Shown: in pieces, positions 1 to 7,699 of the stretch
How the letters are laid out: each line of letters starts with the position of its first letter
How positions within the stretch are numbered: position 1 is the stretch's first letter
Made by a program: the position numbers and the translations under genes
Assembly: GCA_900542765.1 (NCBI GenBank)
Contig: UQOX01000032.1
Coordinates: 1 to 25,326 of the forward strand
Direction of reading: 5' to 3'
DNA from: an uncultured Porphyromonadaceae bacterium
Lineage (GTDB): Bacteria; Bacteroidota; Bacteroidia; Bacteroidales; UBA11471
DNA length: 25,326 bases
Notes under the pieces: model-generated
Seen by the model: only the letters and a program-made list of their open reading frames with translations
What the model was told of the DNA's origin: nothing
The model's database searches: none

Positions 1-23
1 GTGATTGACGAGAGGAAACGTTT

Positions 24-2183
24 TTATCGTATGATGGTCATTTCGTCGATGAGGTTCTGTGCGCCGGCATATTTGTCGATGATGAAGAGAATGTATCGTA
101 TGTCGACGTTGATGCAGCGTTGCAGGTCTTTCTCAAATACGATGTCGCCGCTCATGGCTTCCCAGTTGCCGTCGAAGGCGGCGCCGATGAGTTCACCCTT
201 GGCGTTGATGACGGGGCTGCCCGAGTTGCCGCCGGTGATGTCGTTGTTGCTCAGGAAGCAGCAGGGCAGGTCGCCGTTGGCCATGGCATACTCGCCGAAG
301 TCCTTTTTGAGAATGAGTTCTTTGAGCTTGGCCGGTACCACAAATTCCCAGTTGTCGGGGTCTTCTTTTTCGAGAATGCCGCGTTGGGTGGTGTAGTAGC
401 GGTAGTCGACACCGTCGGCCGGGGAGTAGGGCAGCACGTTTCCGTAGGTGAGACGTATGGTGAAGTTGGCGTCGGGATAGGTGGGGGCATCACCGGCCAT
501 GTCGAGCAGACCTTTGATATACACCTTCTTGGCGCGGGTGAGGCGGTCGCTCAGCGGTTTGCGCTCGGCCGCCAGTTCGAGCGACTTCTCGATGTAGGCG
601 TTGCGCAGGGCAACCATGAGGTCGTTTTCGAGCGTCTTGGCCGAGGGCTTTTTGCAGAATTTCTCGAAGTTGGCCTGGCTGGCGAATACCGATTTCTCGA
701 AAGCGGCGTCGACATAGCGGTCGATGTCGCCCTTGAATTTCTTGTCGATGAGGTCGAAGATGGCGATGCGTTCACCCTCGGGCACGGCATCGCGGTAGGC
801 TTTCAGCATGGCTTTGGCCACCCGGCGGTCGACTTGTGCGTTGTAGTCTTTGTCGGCAAATTGGGCGTAGTTCTCTTTCAGTATCGTCATCAGGGAGTCG
901 ACACGCGGTTGGTTTTTCTCTTTGAGGGCTTTTATCAAGGCGGCCGTGGGAGGTACCTGGGTATATTCGATGGCGATGGCCACGCCTTCGAGCAGTTGGT
1001 AATAGGCGAGATTGACGGCCGACATTTCGTCCATGACGGCGGCGATGCTGTCGAGGGCGGCGATGTACTCGGGGTGGTTGTTGGCGCGGGCCCATTGGCG
1101 CAAAGCCTCTTCGCCCGCTTGTTTTTCGCCGATGACGTTCAACTTGTCGATGCCGCGGTTCATGCCGATGGCGTTTTTATGATAGTTGCTCGAACGGGCG
1201 TATTTGCTGGCATATTGTATGCGCACGGCAGGGTCGGCCAGCATCTCGTCGAGCAACTCGGCCTGACGCACTCCCCGCATGGCGATGCGGGTGGCATTCA
1301 CTACGTCGCGCATGTCTTTTACCTCCCAGGAGGTGTAGTAGCGGTTGGTCGTCCCGGGGAAACCCATAATCATGGTATAGTCGTTCTCGGTTACCCCTTT
1401 GAGCGAGATGTTGAAGTAACGTTTGGGTTTCATCGGCACGTTGTCGGCGCTGTACTCGGCCGGTTTGCCGTCGGGTGAGGTGTAGACGCGGAAGAGCGAG
1501 AAGTCGCCCGTGTGGCGCGGCCACATCCAGTTGTCGGTGTCGGCCCCGAATTTGCCTATCGACGAGGGGGGAGCGCCTACCATGCGTATGTCGTTGTAGA
1601 CGGTGATGGTGAACATGAAGTACCGGTTGCCGCCGTAGAACGGTTTGATGACCACCTCGGTAAACGGGTTTTCGGCCAGGAATTTCTCGCCGGCCATTTT
1701 ACGGGCCTGTTTGTTGAGAAATGCGGCGTTGTAGGCATTCATCTCGTCGCCCGACTCTTCGACGGCCTTGTCGATGGAGTCGGTCACCTCGACGATTTTC
1801 TCGATAAACCGCACTTGCAGTCCCGGGGTGGGCAGCTCATCTTTCTTGCTCATGGCCCAGAAACCGTCGGTGAGGTAGTCGTGCTCGACCGTGCTGTGTT
1901 GTTGTATGGCGTCGTAACCGCAGTGGTGGTTGGTGAGAATCAGTCCTTCGGAGGAGATGATTTCGCCGGTGCAACCGCCGCCGAAGATGACTACGGCGTC
2001 TTTCATCGAGGTGCTGTCGGGGTTGTAGATGTCGTCGACATCGATGAGCAGACCGGCCTTTTTCAGCTGTTCGCTGTTTTGCTGTTTGAGGAAGGGCAGG
2101 AGCCACATGCCTTCATCGGCCATGGCCGGCGAGAGGGCGAGGGTTGCGGCAAGGAGGGTTGCCAATCTTTTTCTTAACTTCAT
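24..2183 (-). CDS. dpp7: S46 family dipeptidyl-peptidase, DPP7-type
   Basis: 719 aa, the usual S46 length. S46 enzymes are periplasmic serine exopeptidases that remove dipeptides from oligopeptide N-termini, feeding peptide catabolism in Bacteroidetes. Residues 1-22 look like a signal peptide ending in AMA. The triad is visible: His in TNHHCGY (residues 84-90), Asp227 in HTGDF, and Ser654 in GGNSGSP. The residue 18 after the catalytic Ser is Gly672 in FDGNWE; in this family Gly at the equivalent of position 673 marks DPP7 (hydrophobic P1), whereas Arg marks DPP11 (acidic P1), so DPP7-type specificity is inferred. The start is the ATG that gives the signal peptide. It lies 47 bp after the SDR gene with no promoter seen between them, so it may be read through from the operon at 5166, although its role need not be related. 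Confidence 0.93.
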   Translation of the reverse strand: MKLRKRLATLLAATLALSPAMADEGMWLLPFLKQQNSEQLKKAGLLIDVDDIYNPDSTSMKDAVVIFGGGCTGEIISSEGLILTNHHCGYDAIQQHSTVEHDYLTDGFWAMSKKDELPTPGLQVRFIEKIVEVTDSIDKAVEESGDEMNAYNAAFLNKQARKMAGEKFLAENPFTEVVIKPFYGGNRYFMFTITVYNDIRMVGAPPSSIGKFGADTDNWMWPRHTGDFSLFRVYTSPDGKPAEYSADNVPMKPKRYFNISLKGVTENDYTMIMGFPGTTNRYYTSWEVKDMRDVVNATRIAMRGVRQAELLDEMLADPAVRIQYASKYARSSNYHKNAIGMNRGIDKLNVIGEKQAGEEALRQWARANNHPEYIAALDSIAAVMDEMSAVNLAYYQLLEGVAIAIEYTQVPPTAALIKALKEKNQPRVDSLMTILKENYAQFADKDYNAQVDRRVAKAMLKAYRDAVPEGERIAIFDLIDKKFKGDIDRYVDAAFEKSVFASQANFEKFCKKPSAKTLENDLMVALRNAYIEKSLELAAERKPLSDRLTRAKKVYIKGLLDMAGDAPTYPDANFTIRLTYGNVLPYSPADGVDYRYYTTQRGILEKEDPDNWEFVVPAKLKELILKKDFGEYAMANGDLPCCFLSNNDITGGNSGSPVINAKGELIGAAFDGNWEAMSGDIVFEKDLQRCINVDIRYILFIIDKYAGAQNLIDEMTIIR

Positions 2184-2230
2184 AAGGTTTTGTTTTTAGT
2201 GCGTATGTTCGGTTATAAAATATGCGGATT

Positions 2231-3088
2231 TCAGGACAGGTATTTCTTGACGATTTTCTCGGTCTCGTCCCACAAGGTTTGACGCATGGGGTGTTCGGTG
2301 TATTTGGCCGATAGTGGTTTTACCCGGCAACTGGCGTTGAACGTTCCCGTGCGGCCTTCGGCTTCGGGCGAAAGCAGCAGGCCGATGGCCGTGGCGGCTC
2401 CTTGCCGGGGGGGGCGAATGAACGGCCTGAAAAAGAGGTCGCACAGGGTGTCGATGACCGGGTTGTGCATCTTGATGATGTTGGTCGACACGATACCCGG
2501 GTCGGCGGCGTTTACGGTGATGCCTTGCTCTTTGAGCCGGTCGGCCAGTTCGAGGGTAAACAGGGTGAGGGCCAGTTTGGTGTTGCTGTATATGGGAATG
2601 CGCCAGAAGCTGCCTTTCCGGCCGCGGGTGAAGAAGTCGGGCAACTCGATGTGGCCGATGGCGTAGGTGCACGATACCATGTTGACGATGCGGCTTCCGC
2701 GGTGCAGGAGCGGGAGCAGCTTGCGGGTGAGCAGGTAGGGGGCGACGTAGTTGACGCTGGTTGTGCGCGCCAGACCGTCGACGGTCTCGATGTGACGGGG
2801 GTCGAGGGTGCCGGCATTGTTCATGAGCAGGTCGATGGGGGTGTTGCGTTGCAGGAGCTCTTCGGCCAGACGGTTTACCGAGGCCAGAGAACAGAGGTCG
2901 ACCTGCATGATTTCGATGGCTTTGTTCCCGCTCTGTTCGATGATAGAGCGGCGCACGGGCTCGGCTTTCTCGGGGTTGTAGCAGACCATGACGACCGGGT
3001 ATCCTGCGGCCGCTACGGCTCGGGTGATTTCCCGGCCCATGCCGCCGTCGGCACCGGTAATGACTGCGATATTTTTTTCCATTTTCAT
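2231..3088 (-). CDS. Short-chain dehydrogenase/reductase (SDR), possible hydroxysteroid dehydrogenase
   Basis: 285 aa, cytosolic, classical SDR fold. Visible motifs: the NAD(P) binding TGADGGMG at residues 11-18, NNAG at 90-93, catalytic Asn113, Ser139 and Tyr167-x3-Lys171 (YSNTK). An Asp-Leu pair after the third strand (D64-L65) is typical. The frame is open further upstream to 3226, but that extension is Arg-rich and runs into the flavin reductase gene, so the ATG at 3088, just before the Rossmann strand, is preferred (an in-frame ATG at 3082 is the alternative). It is third in a run after a 5-alpha-reductase-like gene and an OYE-like gene. In that company a 3- or other hydroxysteroid dehydrogenase is a reasonable inference, but the motifs alone do not fix a substrate; SDRs of retinol-dehydrogenase type look similar. 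Confidence 0.85.
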   Translation of the reverse strand: MKMEKNIAVITGADGGMGREITRAVAAAGYPVVMVCYNPEKAEPVRRSIIEQSGNKAIEIMQVDLCSLASVNRLAEELLQRNTPIDLLMNNAGTLDPRHIETVDGLARTTSVNYVAPYLLTRKLLPLLHRGSRIVNMVSCTYAIGHIELPDFFTRGRKGSFWRIPIYSNTKLALTLFTLELADRLKEQGITVNAADPGIVSTNIIKMHNPVIDTLCDLFFRPFIRPPRQGAATAIGLLLSPEAEGRTGTFNASCRVKPLSAKYTEHPMRQTLWDETEKIVKKYLS

Positions 3089-3156
3089 GATTGTGCGTCT
3101 TGGACGGCATTTCCTCCTGCGGGGCGAGAGGCGCGCTGCCCGACGTCGTGTGTGAT

Positions 3157-4374
3157 TTATTTGAATTCCAGTTTCTTGATTTCTTTTTGCAGACAGTTGG
3201 GCAGACCCTCGACCTTGTGGTGGCAAGCCATGTCGAGGGAGTACATGCGGGCGATGCAGTAGTTGCTGTGCCCGCAGTTGTTGCAGGCATTTTCTTCACG
3301 CGCCATGCGGTTTACGAAACCGGGCTCGTTGAGCAGGGCGCGCCCCATCTGCACGGCCTCGAAGCCGCAGTCGAGTACCTCGTCGATTTTGGCCCGCGAT
3401 ACGAGACCGCCCACATATACCAACGGTATGTTCAGTTCTTTCCTGAATTTCAGCGCGTCTTCGAGGAAATAGGCTTCTTTGAAAGGTACCGTGGGCACCA
3501 TCAGGCGGCCAAACATTTTCACGCCGTATTTCAGCCACCAGCAGTCCATGTAGTAGGTCATCGTTTTGAGGGGCATCGTGCCGCGCATCACATACATGGG
3601 GGCGCGGCTCACGAAACCGCCGCTCAGGACCAGGGCATGGGCGCCCGACTGTTCGAGGCGGTGGGCCACTTGCAGGCTCTCGTCGATTTCCATGCCGCCC
3701 TTGAAGCCGTCGCGCATGTTCATTTTCACAAAGACGGCGAGGTCGTTCCCGGCGGCCTTCATGACCTCTTCCATGCACATGTCCATGAAGCGCATGCGGT
3801 TTTCGAGCGAGCCGCCGTATTCGTCTTTGCGGTGGTTGGTATAGGGCGAGAGGAACTGGCTGATGAGGTATCCGTGGCCGGCGTGTATCTCCACGGCGTC
3901 GAAGCCGGCTTCGCGGGCCAGGTGCACGGCGCGGCCGAAGTTCTTCGCCATCTCGGGTAATTCCTCTTTGCGCAGTCCCCGCACGAGGGTGGGCGAGTAG
4001 GGGTTGAATCCGCTCGATGCCGAGACGGGTATCACGCCGCATGTTTTCTTGTGCGACATGTTGCCGCAGTGTCCCAGTTGTATCGAGACGGCGGCGCCGA
4101 AGCGGTGTATGTCGTCGGTGATTTCTTTCAGTCCCGGCACGATTTCGGGGCGCATCCACAGCTGGCTGTCAAACGACAGGCCGCTTTGGCACACGGCCGC
4201 ATAGGCGATGGTGGTCATGCCCACGCCGCCGTCGGCTACCGATTTGTGGTAGTCGTGCAGTTTTTGGGAGGGTTTGTTACCAGGGCACATGCTTTCAAAA
4301 GCGGCCGAGCGTATGGTGCGGTTCCGCAAAGTGAGCGGGCCGATGGTTACCGGGGTGAAAAGTTTCGATTCCAT
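3157..4374 (-). CDS. NADH:flavin oxidoreductase (Old Yellow Enzyme / enoate-reductase type)
   Basis: 405 aa FMN-barrel protein starting MESKLFTPVTIGPLTLRN, the usual OYE opening. The HAGHGYLISQFLSP and NHRKDEYGGSLENR blocks, conserved for FMN and substrate binding, are present. The C-terminus carries four cysteines, C364-x2-C367-x5-C373-x10-C384, in the place where 2,4-dienoyl-CoA reductase and BaiCD-type enzymes bind an iron-sulfur cluster. The separate C-terminal FAD/NAD domain of the long (about 640-670 aa) members is missing, so electrons may come from a partner. Family members reduce activated C=C bonds, including the delta4 bond of 3-oxo-steroids and bile acids. It starts 21 bp after the 5-alpha-reductase-like gene, which supports a role as a 3-oxo-delta4-steroid reductase (possibly 5-beta-forming); this is inference from context. 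Confidence 0.88.
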   Translation of the reverse strand: MESKLFTPVTIGPLTLRNRTIRSAAFESMCPGNKPSQKLHDYHKSVADGGVGMTTIAYAAVCQSGLSFDSQLWMRPEIVPGLKEITDDIHRFGAAVSIQLGHCGNMSHKKTCGVIPVSASSGFNPYSPTLVRGLRKEELPEMAKNFGRAVHLAREAGFDAVEIHAGHGYLISQFLSPYTNHRKDEYGGSLENRMRFMDMCMEEVMKAAGNDLAVFVKMNMRDGFKGGMEIDESLQVAHRLEQSGAHALVLSGGFVSRAPMYVMRGTMPLKTMTYYMDCWWLKYGVKMFGRLMVPTVPFKEAYFLEDALKFRKELNIPLVYVGGLVSRAKIDEVLDCGFEAVQMGRALLNEPGFVNRMAREENACNNCGHSNYCIARMYSLDMACHHKVEGLPNCLQKEIKKLEFK

Positions 4375-4395
4375 GATATGTCGAAGTTGTTTGTG

Positions 4396-5166
4396 TCAAT
4401 ATAGAAACGGGAAGATGCGTTTGCGCTTGCCCATTTGGGTGCCGAATTCCTGTTGGTAACGGTGGTAGATGGCGTTGGCGCGGGGCACGAGGTTGGCAAA
4501 TGTCCACCAGGCGAATACCGCACCGGCCGCCGACCAGGTGAGAATGGCGAAACCTGTCCACTCGACCAGTTCGCCGAAGTAGTTGGCCGAGGTCACATAG
4601 CGATACAGCCCCTTCTGCGGCAGGTAGTGACGGGTGTCGCCCGGTTGGCGCAGGTGGCGTATCACGTTGTCGGAGTGCCAGTTGATGACCATGCCCGTGA
4701 AGAAGGTGAGGGTGCCGATGATAAATGGCGGCGTGGTGAGCCACTCGGTCGTGTAGCGGTCGGCCGGGGCGAGGTAGAAGAGCCATTCGCCCTGCATGAA
4801 ACCGTTCAGCACGTTGAAGACGACTCCCATGAGCATGATGCTCACCGGCATGCGGCTTTTCCCTTTCATGAGGAAGGGAAAGACAAACGACCGCTGGAAG
4901 TAGTGCAGCTCGAAGAGCAGGAAGATGATGAGCGGTGCCGTCTCGAAGCGTCGTTCCGACCCCCACCACAGCAGGGCCATGACGATAAACACGGGGGCTT
5001 CCATCAGCACCCAGGCCACCTTGTTGTTGAGCGAGATGCCCCAACGGCTGTCCCTGAACATGCCGTATCCGGCTTTGAGAAAGTAAAGCGCTACGAAGAC
5101 AACGGCTGCTATGCCGCTCATTATCAGTAGGAAAATGTTAAATTCGTGAAGCGTGATTCCTGTCAT
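4396..5166 (-). CDS. Steroid 5-alpha-reductase family protein (SRD5A-like)
   Basis: 256 aa integral membrane protein with about six to seven hydrophobic segments (for example residues 11-30, 51-68, 79-89, 108-120, 146-165, 205-227). The C-terminal half has the signature of 3-oxo-5-alpha-steroid 4-dehydrogenase: NWHSDNVIRHLR, GLYRYVTSANYFGELVEW and the terminal KRKRIFPFLY, close to human SRD5A enzymes. The two catalytic residues of SRD5A2 (Glu57, Tyr91) align with Glu56 in LMEAPVF and Tyr89 in HYFQR. The family uses NADPH to reduce the delta4 double bond of 3-oxo-steroids to the 5-alpha (A/B trans) product. First gene of the minus-strand operon, with a promoter at 5320-5350 and a leader of about 145 nt. 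Such genes are known in gut Bacteroidales that make allo-bile acids. Substrate here is inferred. Confidence 0.9.
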   Translation of the reverse strand: MTGITLHEFNIFLLIMSGIAAVVFVALYFLKAGYGMFRDSRWGISLNNKVAWVLMEAPVFIVMALLWWGSERRFETAPLIIFLLFELHYFQRSFVFPFLMKGKSRMPVSIMLMGVVFNVLNGFMQGEWLFYLAPADRYTTEWLTTPPFIIGTLTFFTGMVINWHSDNVIRHLRQPGDTRHYLPQKGLYRYVTSANYFGELVEWTGFAILTWSAAGAVFAWWTFANLVPRANAIYHRYQQEFGTQMGKRKRIFPFLY

Positions 5167-5319
5167 GTGACATCGGTGTGATTTTTGTTCTCGGTATGTT
5201 GTGTCGCTTCTCCTCCGTTACGGGGAAAAACTCGACAAAAATAGTGAAAGGTGAGAGCTGTGGCAAATGAAAACCCAAGTTTTTCGATTAGGCAAAGCCG
5301 AGCCGGCTCCTATCCTCTA

Positions 5320-5350
5320 CAAAGGTAGGGAAAAACTTTCGTTTCCCCAA
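5320..5350 (-). promoter_or_regulatory. Promoter of the 5-alpha-reductase operon (Bacteroidetes type)
   Basis: On the minus strand, TTG (5348-5350) is followed by exactly 20 bp and then TACCTTTG (5320-5327), the Bacteroidetes -33/-7 form. The sequence around it, from about 5360 down to about 5280, matches the repeat unit at 24268-24640, including GTAGAGGATAGGA followed by GGCTCGGC just downstream of the -7 box. The expected start is near 5312. Confidence 0.75.
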
Positions 5351-5404
5351 GAAGTTTTTTCCGTCTTTTTGAATGAGACCGTGCGACAAACTTCTTAAAA
5401 ATTG

Positions 5405-5412
5405 TACCTTTG
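5405..5412 (+). promoter_or_regulatory. -7 box upstream of lrgA-like gene
   Basis: TACCTTTG fits the TAnnTTTG consensus and lies 29 bp before the ATG at 5442. No good TTG is found 19-21 bp upstream, so the -33 element is weak. It supports the 5442 start, since an upstream in-frame ATG at 5373 would lie before this promoter. Apart from this and the divergent promoter I see nothing else in 5167-5441. Confidence 0.5.
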
Positions 5413-5441
5413 CGCCGAATTTTTCAATAGGTCCTGAAATT

Positions 5442-5795
5442 ATGGTACGACAATGTGCTATTCTCTTCGGTTGCTTGGCTTTGGGCGAGCTCATCGTCTA
5501 TCTCACCGGAGTAAAGCTCCCGTCGAGCATCATCGGAATGTTGTTGCTCACGCTGTTCCTTAAACTGGGTTGGGTCAAACTGCACTGGGTGCGCGGCCTG
5601 GCCGATTTCCTGGTTGCCAACCTCGGCTTCTTTTTCGTGCCGCCCGGTGTGGCGCTCATGCTCTATTTCGACGTGATAGCGGCCCAGTTTTGGCCCATCT
5701 TCATCGCAACGGTAGTCAGCACCATGTTGGTGCTGGTCGTTACCGGTTGGTCTCACCAGTTAACCCGCAAAACCAATGGACTTCTTCGAAAATAA
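5442..5795 (+). CDS. CidA/LrgA family membrane protein
   Basis: 117 aa, about four transmembrane segments. The sequence LPSSIIGMLLLTLFL followed by a hydrophobic segment with GFFFVPPGVALM is characteristic of the LrgA/CidA (holin-like) family. In Firmicutes the family was linked to control of murein hydrolase export and lysis, and more recently LrgAB/PftAB-type pairs to pyruvate uptake and overflow metabolism; which applies here cannot be told. The ATG at 5442 is chosen over 5373 because a promoter -7 box lies between them and the extra residues are not membrane-like. The 3' end overlaps the start of the LrgB-like gene by 20 bp, indicating translational coupling. Confidence 0.85.
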   Translation: MVRQCAILFGCLALGELIVYLTGVKLPSSIIGMLLLTLFLKLGWVKLHWVRGLADFLVANLGFFFVPPGVALMLYFDVIAAQFWPIFIATVVSTMLVLVVTGWSHQLTRKTNGLLRK

Positions 5796-6471
5796 ATTCT
5801 TCCTGCTCACGCTCACCTTCGCCTTCTTCTTCGGAGCCAAGGTGTTGCAGAAGAAGACGGGATTGGTCCTGCTCAATCCCATCTTGATAACCATCGCCCT
5901 GCTCATCGTCTTTCTGCGCTTCACCGGCATCAGTTACGACACCTATCAGGAGGGCGGATACCTCATCGAGTTCTGGCTCAAACCCGCTGTCGTTGCCCTC
6001 GGCGTGCCCCTCTACCTGCAACTCGAAACCATCAAGAAACAGCTCCTGCCCATCATCATCTCCGAACTGGCGGGCTGCCTCGTGGGCATCGTCTCGGTGG
6101 TGCTGGTGGCCAAGTTGCTGGGCGCCACCCAAGAGGTCATCGTATCGTTGGCGTCGAAGTCGGTGACTACCCCCATCGCCATGGAGGTGACGCAGGCCGT
6201 CGGCGGCATACCCTCGCTCACGGCTGCCGTGGTGGTGTGTGTGGGCATCTTCGGGGCGATATTCGGTTTCAAGGTCTTGGCGCTCGGCCATGTCAAGAGT
6301 CCCATTGCGCAGGGGCTCTCCATGGGTACCGCCTCCCATGCCGTGGGCACCTCTGCTGCCATGGAGGTGAGCGGCAAGTATGGCGCCTATGCCAGCCTCG
6401 GCCTCACCCTCAACGGTATCTTCACCGCCCTGCTCACCCCCACGATACTCCGCCTGCTGGGATTGCTCTGA
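5776..6471 (+). CDS. lrgB: LrgB/CidB family membrane protein
   Basis: 231 aa with about six to seven transmembrane segments and the family blocks LASKSVTTPIAMEV (around residues 134-147) and SMGTASHAVGTSAAMEV (around 184-200). It is the partner of the preceding LrgA-like protein, with which it overlaps by 20 bp. Family roles discussed are antiholin-like control of autolysis and pyruvate or overflow-metabolite transport; glycolate/glycerate export by the plant homolog PLGG1, an LrgA-LrgB fusion, shows that transport is plausible. No promoter is needed inside the pair. A C8 run follows at 6479-6486 with only a weak hairpin (CCGC/GCGG), so no confident terminator is called. Confidence 0.9.
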   Translation: MDFFENKFFLLTLTFAFFFGAKVLQKKTGLVLLNPILITIALLIVFLRFTGISYDTYQEGGYLIEFWLKPAVVALGVPLYLQLETIKKQLLPIIISELAGCLVGIVSVVLVAKLLGATQEVIVSLASKSVTTPIAMEVTQAVGGIPSLTAAVVVCVGIFGAIFGFKVLALGHVKSPIAQGLSMGTASHAVGTSAAMEVSGKYGAYASLGLTLNGIFTALLTPTILRLLGLL

Positions 6472-6597
6472 CCTCATTCCCCCCCCTGCCGCGTCTTGCG
6501 GTATTTGCTGTTTCCCGGTAGAATTTTTTTTCGGGGTGGTCTTTTTTCGTCTCTCCCTCTGCGATGTGTGGAAGGAGTGAATTTTATCGTCCTGTTT

Positions 6598-6628
6598 TTG
6601 CTTTTGACAGATTTATTGATTAATTTTG
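6598..6628 (+). promoter_or_regulatory. Promoter of the DUF4384/caspase pair
   Basis: TTG at 6598-6600, 20 bp spacer, TAATTTTG at 6621-6628: an exact match to the Bacteroidetes -33/-7 pattern. The expected start is near 6635, giving a leader of about 100 nt before the ATG at 6736. Confidence 0.7.
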
Positions 6629-6735
6629 TGACTTCGTGTGCGGGAGCCTCTCTCGCTGCCCCCGAAGGCTCGGGCCGTCGTGCGGCTGCATCGGGTGAAC
6701 ATATATAAGTGCTTTGTTTTGAAACCGTTTTTTGC

Positions 6736-7620
6736 ATGATACGATTATTCTCCCTCGGGTTGGTTTTCACGTTGTGCGCACTGGCAGGTAGTCCGCTCGT
6801 GGCGCAGTCGACGCGCAAGGTCAGTGGCGAATACCGTTATGTGGTGCCCGACCACGTTCCCATGGAGAAGGCGCGGCACATCGCCGAGACGCAGGCCAAG
6901 ATCGAGGCCCTTGCCGCCGTCTTCGGGTGGAACATCATGCAGGCCGACGCCCTGAGCGTGAAAAATACCGACGGCGATTCGCAGGTCGATTTCCGCTCGT
7001 TCAGCGAGAGCGACGTCAAGGGCGAATGGCTCTCCGACACGCGTGAGCCCCAATTCTCCTATTCCATCGACGCCCACACCGGCCGACAGGTGGTCGTTTG
7101 CCGGGTCGAGGGCATGGCCCGTGAGATAACCGGTCCGCGCACCGAGTTCACCGCCAAACTTCTGCGCAAGGTGCCCGACCCCGATTTCGAGAGCGACTGT
7201 TTCGGCGACGGCGACACCTTCTATCTCTACTTTACCGCCCCTGCCGATGGCTATCTGGCCGTCTACCTGCGCGACGAGACCGGCACGGTCTATTGCCTGC
7301 TGCCCTATATGCGCGATACCGACGGGCAAGTCCCCGTGACCGGTGGCCGGGAGTACCTCTTCTTCTCCATCGACAAGGCTCCGTTGGCCGAGCGTTCGGT
7401 GGTCGATGAGTATGTCATGACCGCCACTCACGACGACGAGTGCAACTACCTCTACATCATTTTCTCGCCCAACCCCTTTACCAAGACGGCCGACCGGCAC
7501 GCGGTCGAGGGGTTGCCGCGCCAGTTGTCCTATGCCGATTTCTACCGCTGGCTCTCCCGCTGCCGCACCCGCGATGCCCGCATGGCGGTCGAGACCAAGC
7601 TGGTGACGGTAGAGAAATAA
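6736..7620 (+). CDS. Secreted DUF4384 domain protein
   Basis: 294 aa with a signal peptide (residues 1-24, ending VAQ), so exported. Residues about 155-245 read as a DUF4384 domain: GDTFYLYFTAPADGYLAVYL followed by a Leu-Leu-Pro-Tyr turn and a later YLFFSI strand, a beta-sandwich-like module often found in, or next to, bacterial caspase-like proteins. The N-terminal part (27-130) contains a helix with ETQAKIEALAAVFG and is of unknown type. A GTG nine codons upstream (6709) is also in frame, but the ATG at 6736 directly starts the signal peptide. It lies 79 bp before the caspase gene, without a recognisable promoter between, so the two are probably one transcription unit. Biochemical function is unknown. 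Confidence 0.8.
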   Translation: MIRLFSLGLVFTLCALAGSPLVAQSTRKVSGEYRYVVPDHVPMEKARHIAETQAKIEALAAVFGWNIMQADALSVKNTDGDSQVDFRSFSESDVKGEWLSDTREPQFSYSIDAHTGRQVVVCRVEGMAREITGPRTEFTAKLLRKVPDPDFESDCFGDGDTFYLYFTAPADGYLAVYLRDETGTVYCLLPYMRDTDGQVPVTGGREYLFFSIDKAPLAERSVVDEYVMTATHDDECNYLYIIFSPNPFTKTADRHAVEGLPRQLSYADFYRWLSRCRTRDARMAVETKLVTVEK

Positions 7621-7699
7621 GGCCGCTGCCGCAGGGGCAAATGTGCCGGGGAGATAATTTTTTAGGGAATGAATTAAAAATAAAAATAAATCGAAGAAA

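Noticed and set aside
120..1478. Long open frame on the plus strand (452 codons)
   Set aside because: It is antisense to the S46 peptidase gene, Val/Gly/His-rich with no domain; a by-product of GC-rich codon use.
2196..3299. Overlapping 367-codon frame on the same strand as the SDR gene
   Set aside because: Out of frame with the TGADGGMG/NNAG/YSNTK motifs; low-complexity His/Arg/Pro text. An AGGAGGA stretch before an out-of-frame ATG at 3110 looks fortuitous.
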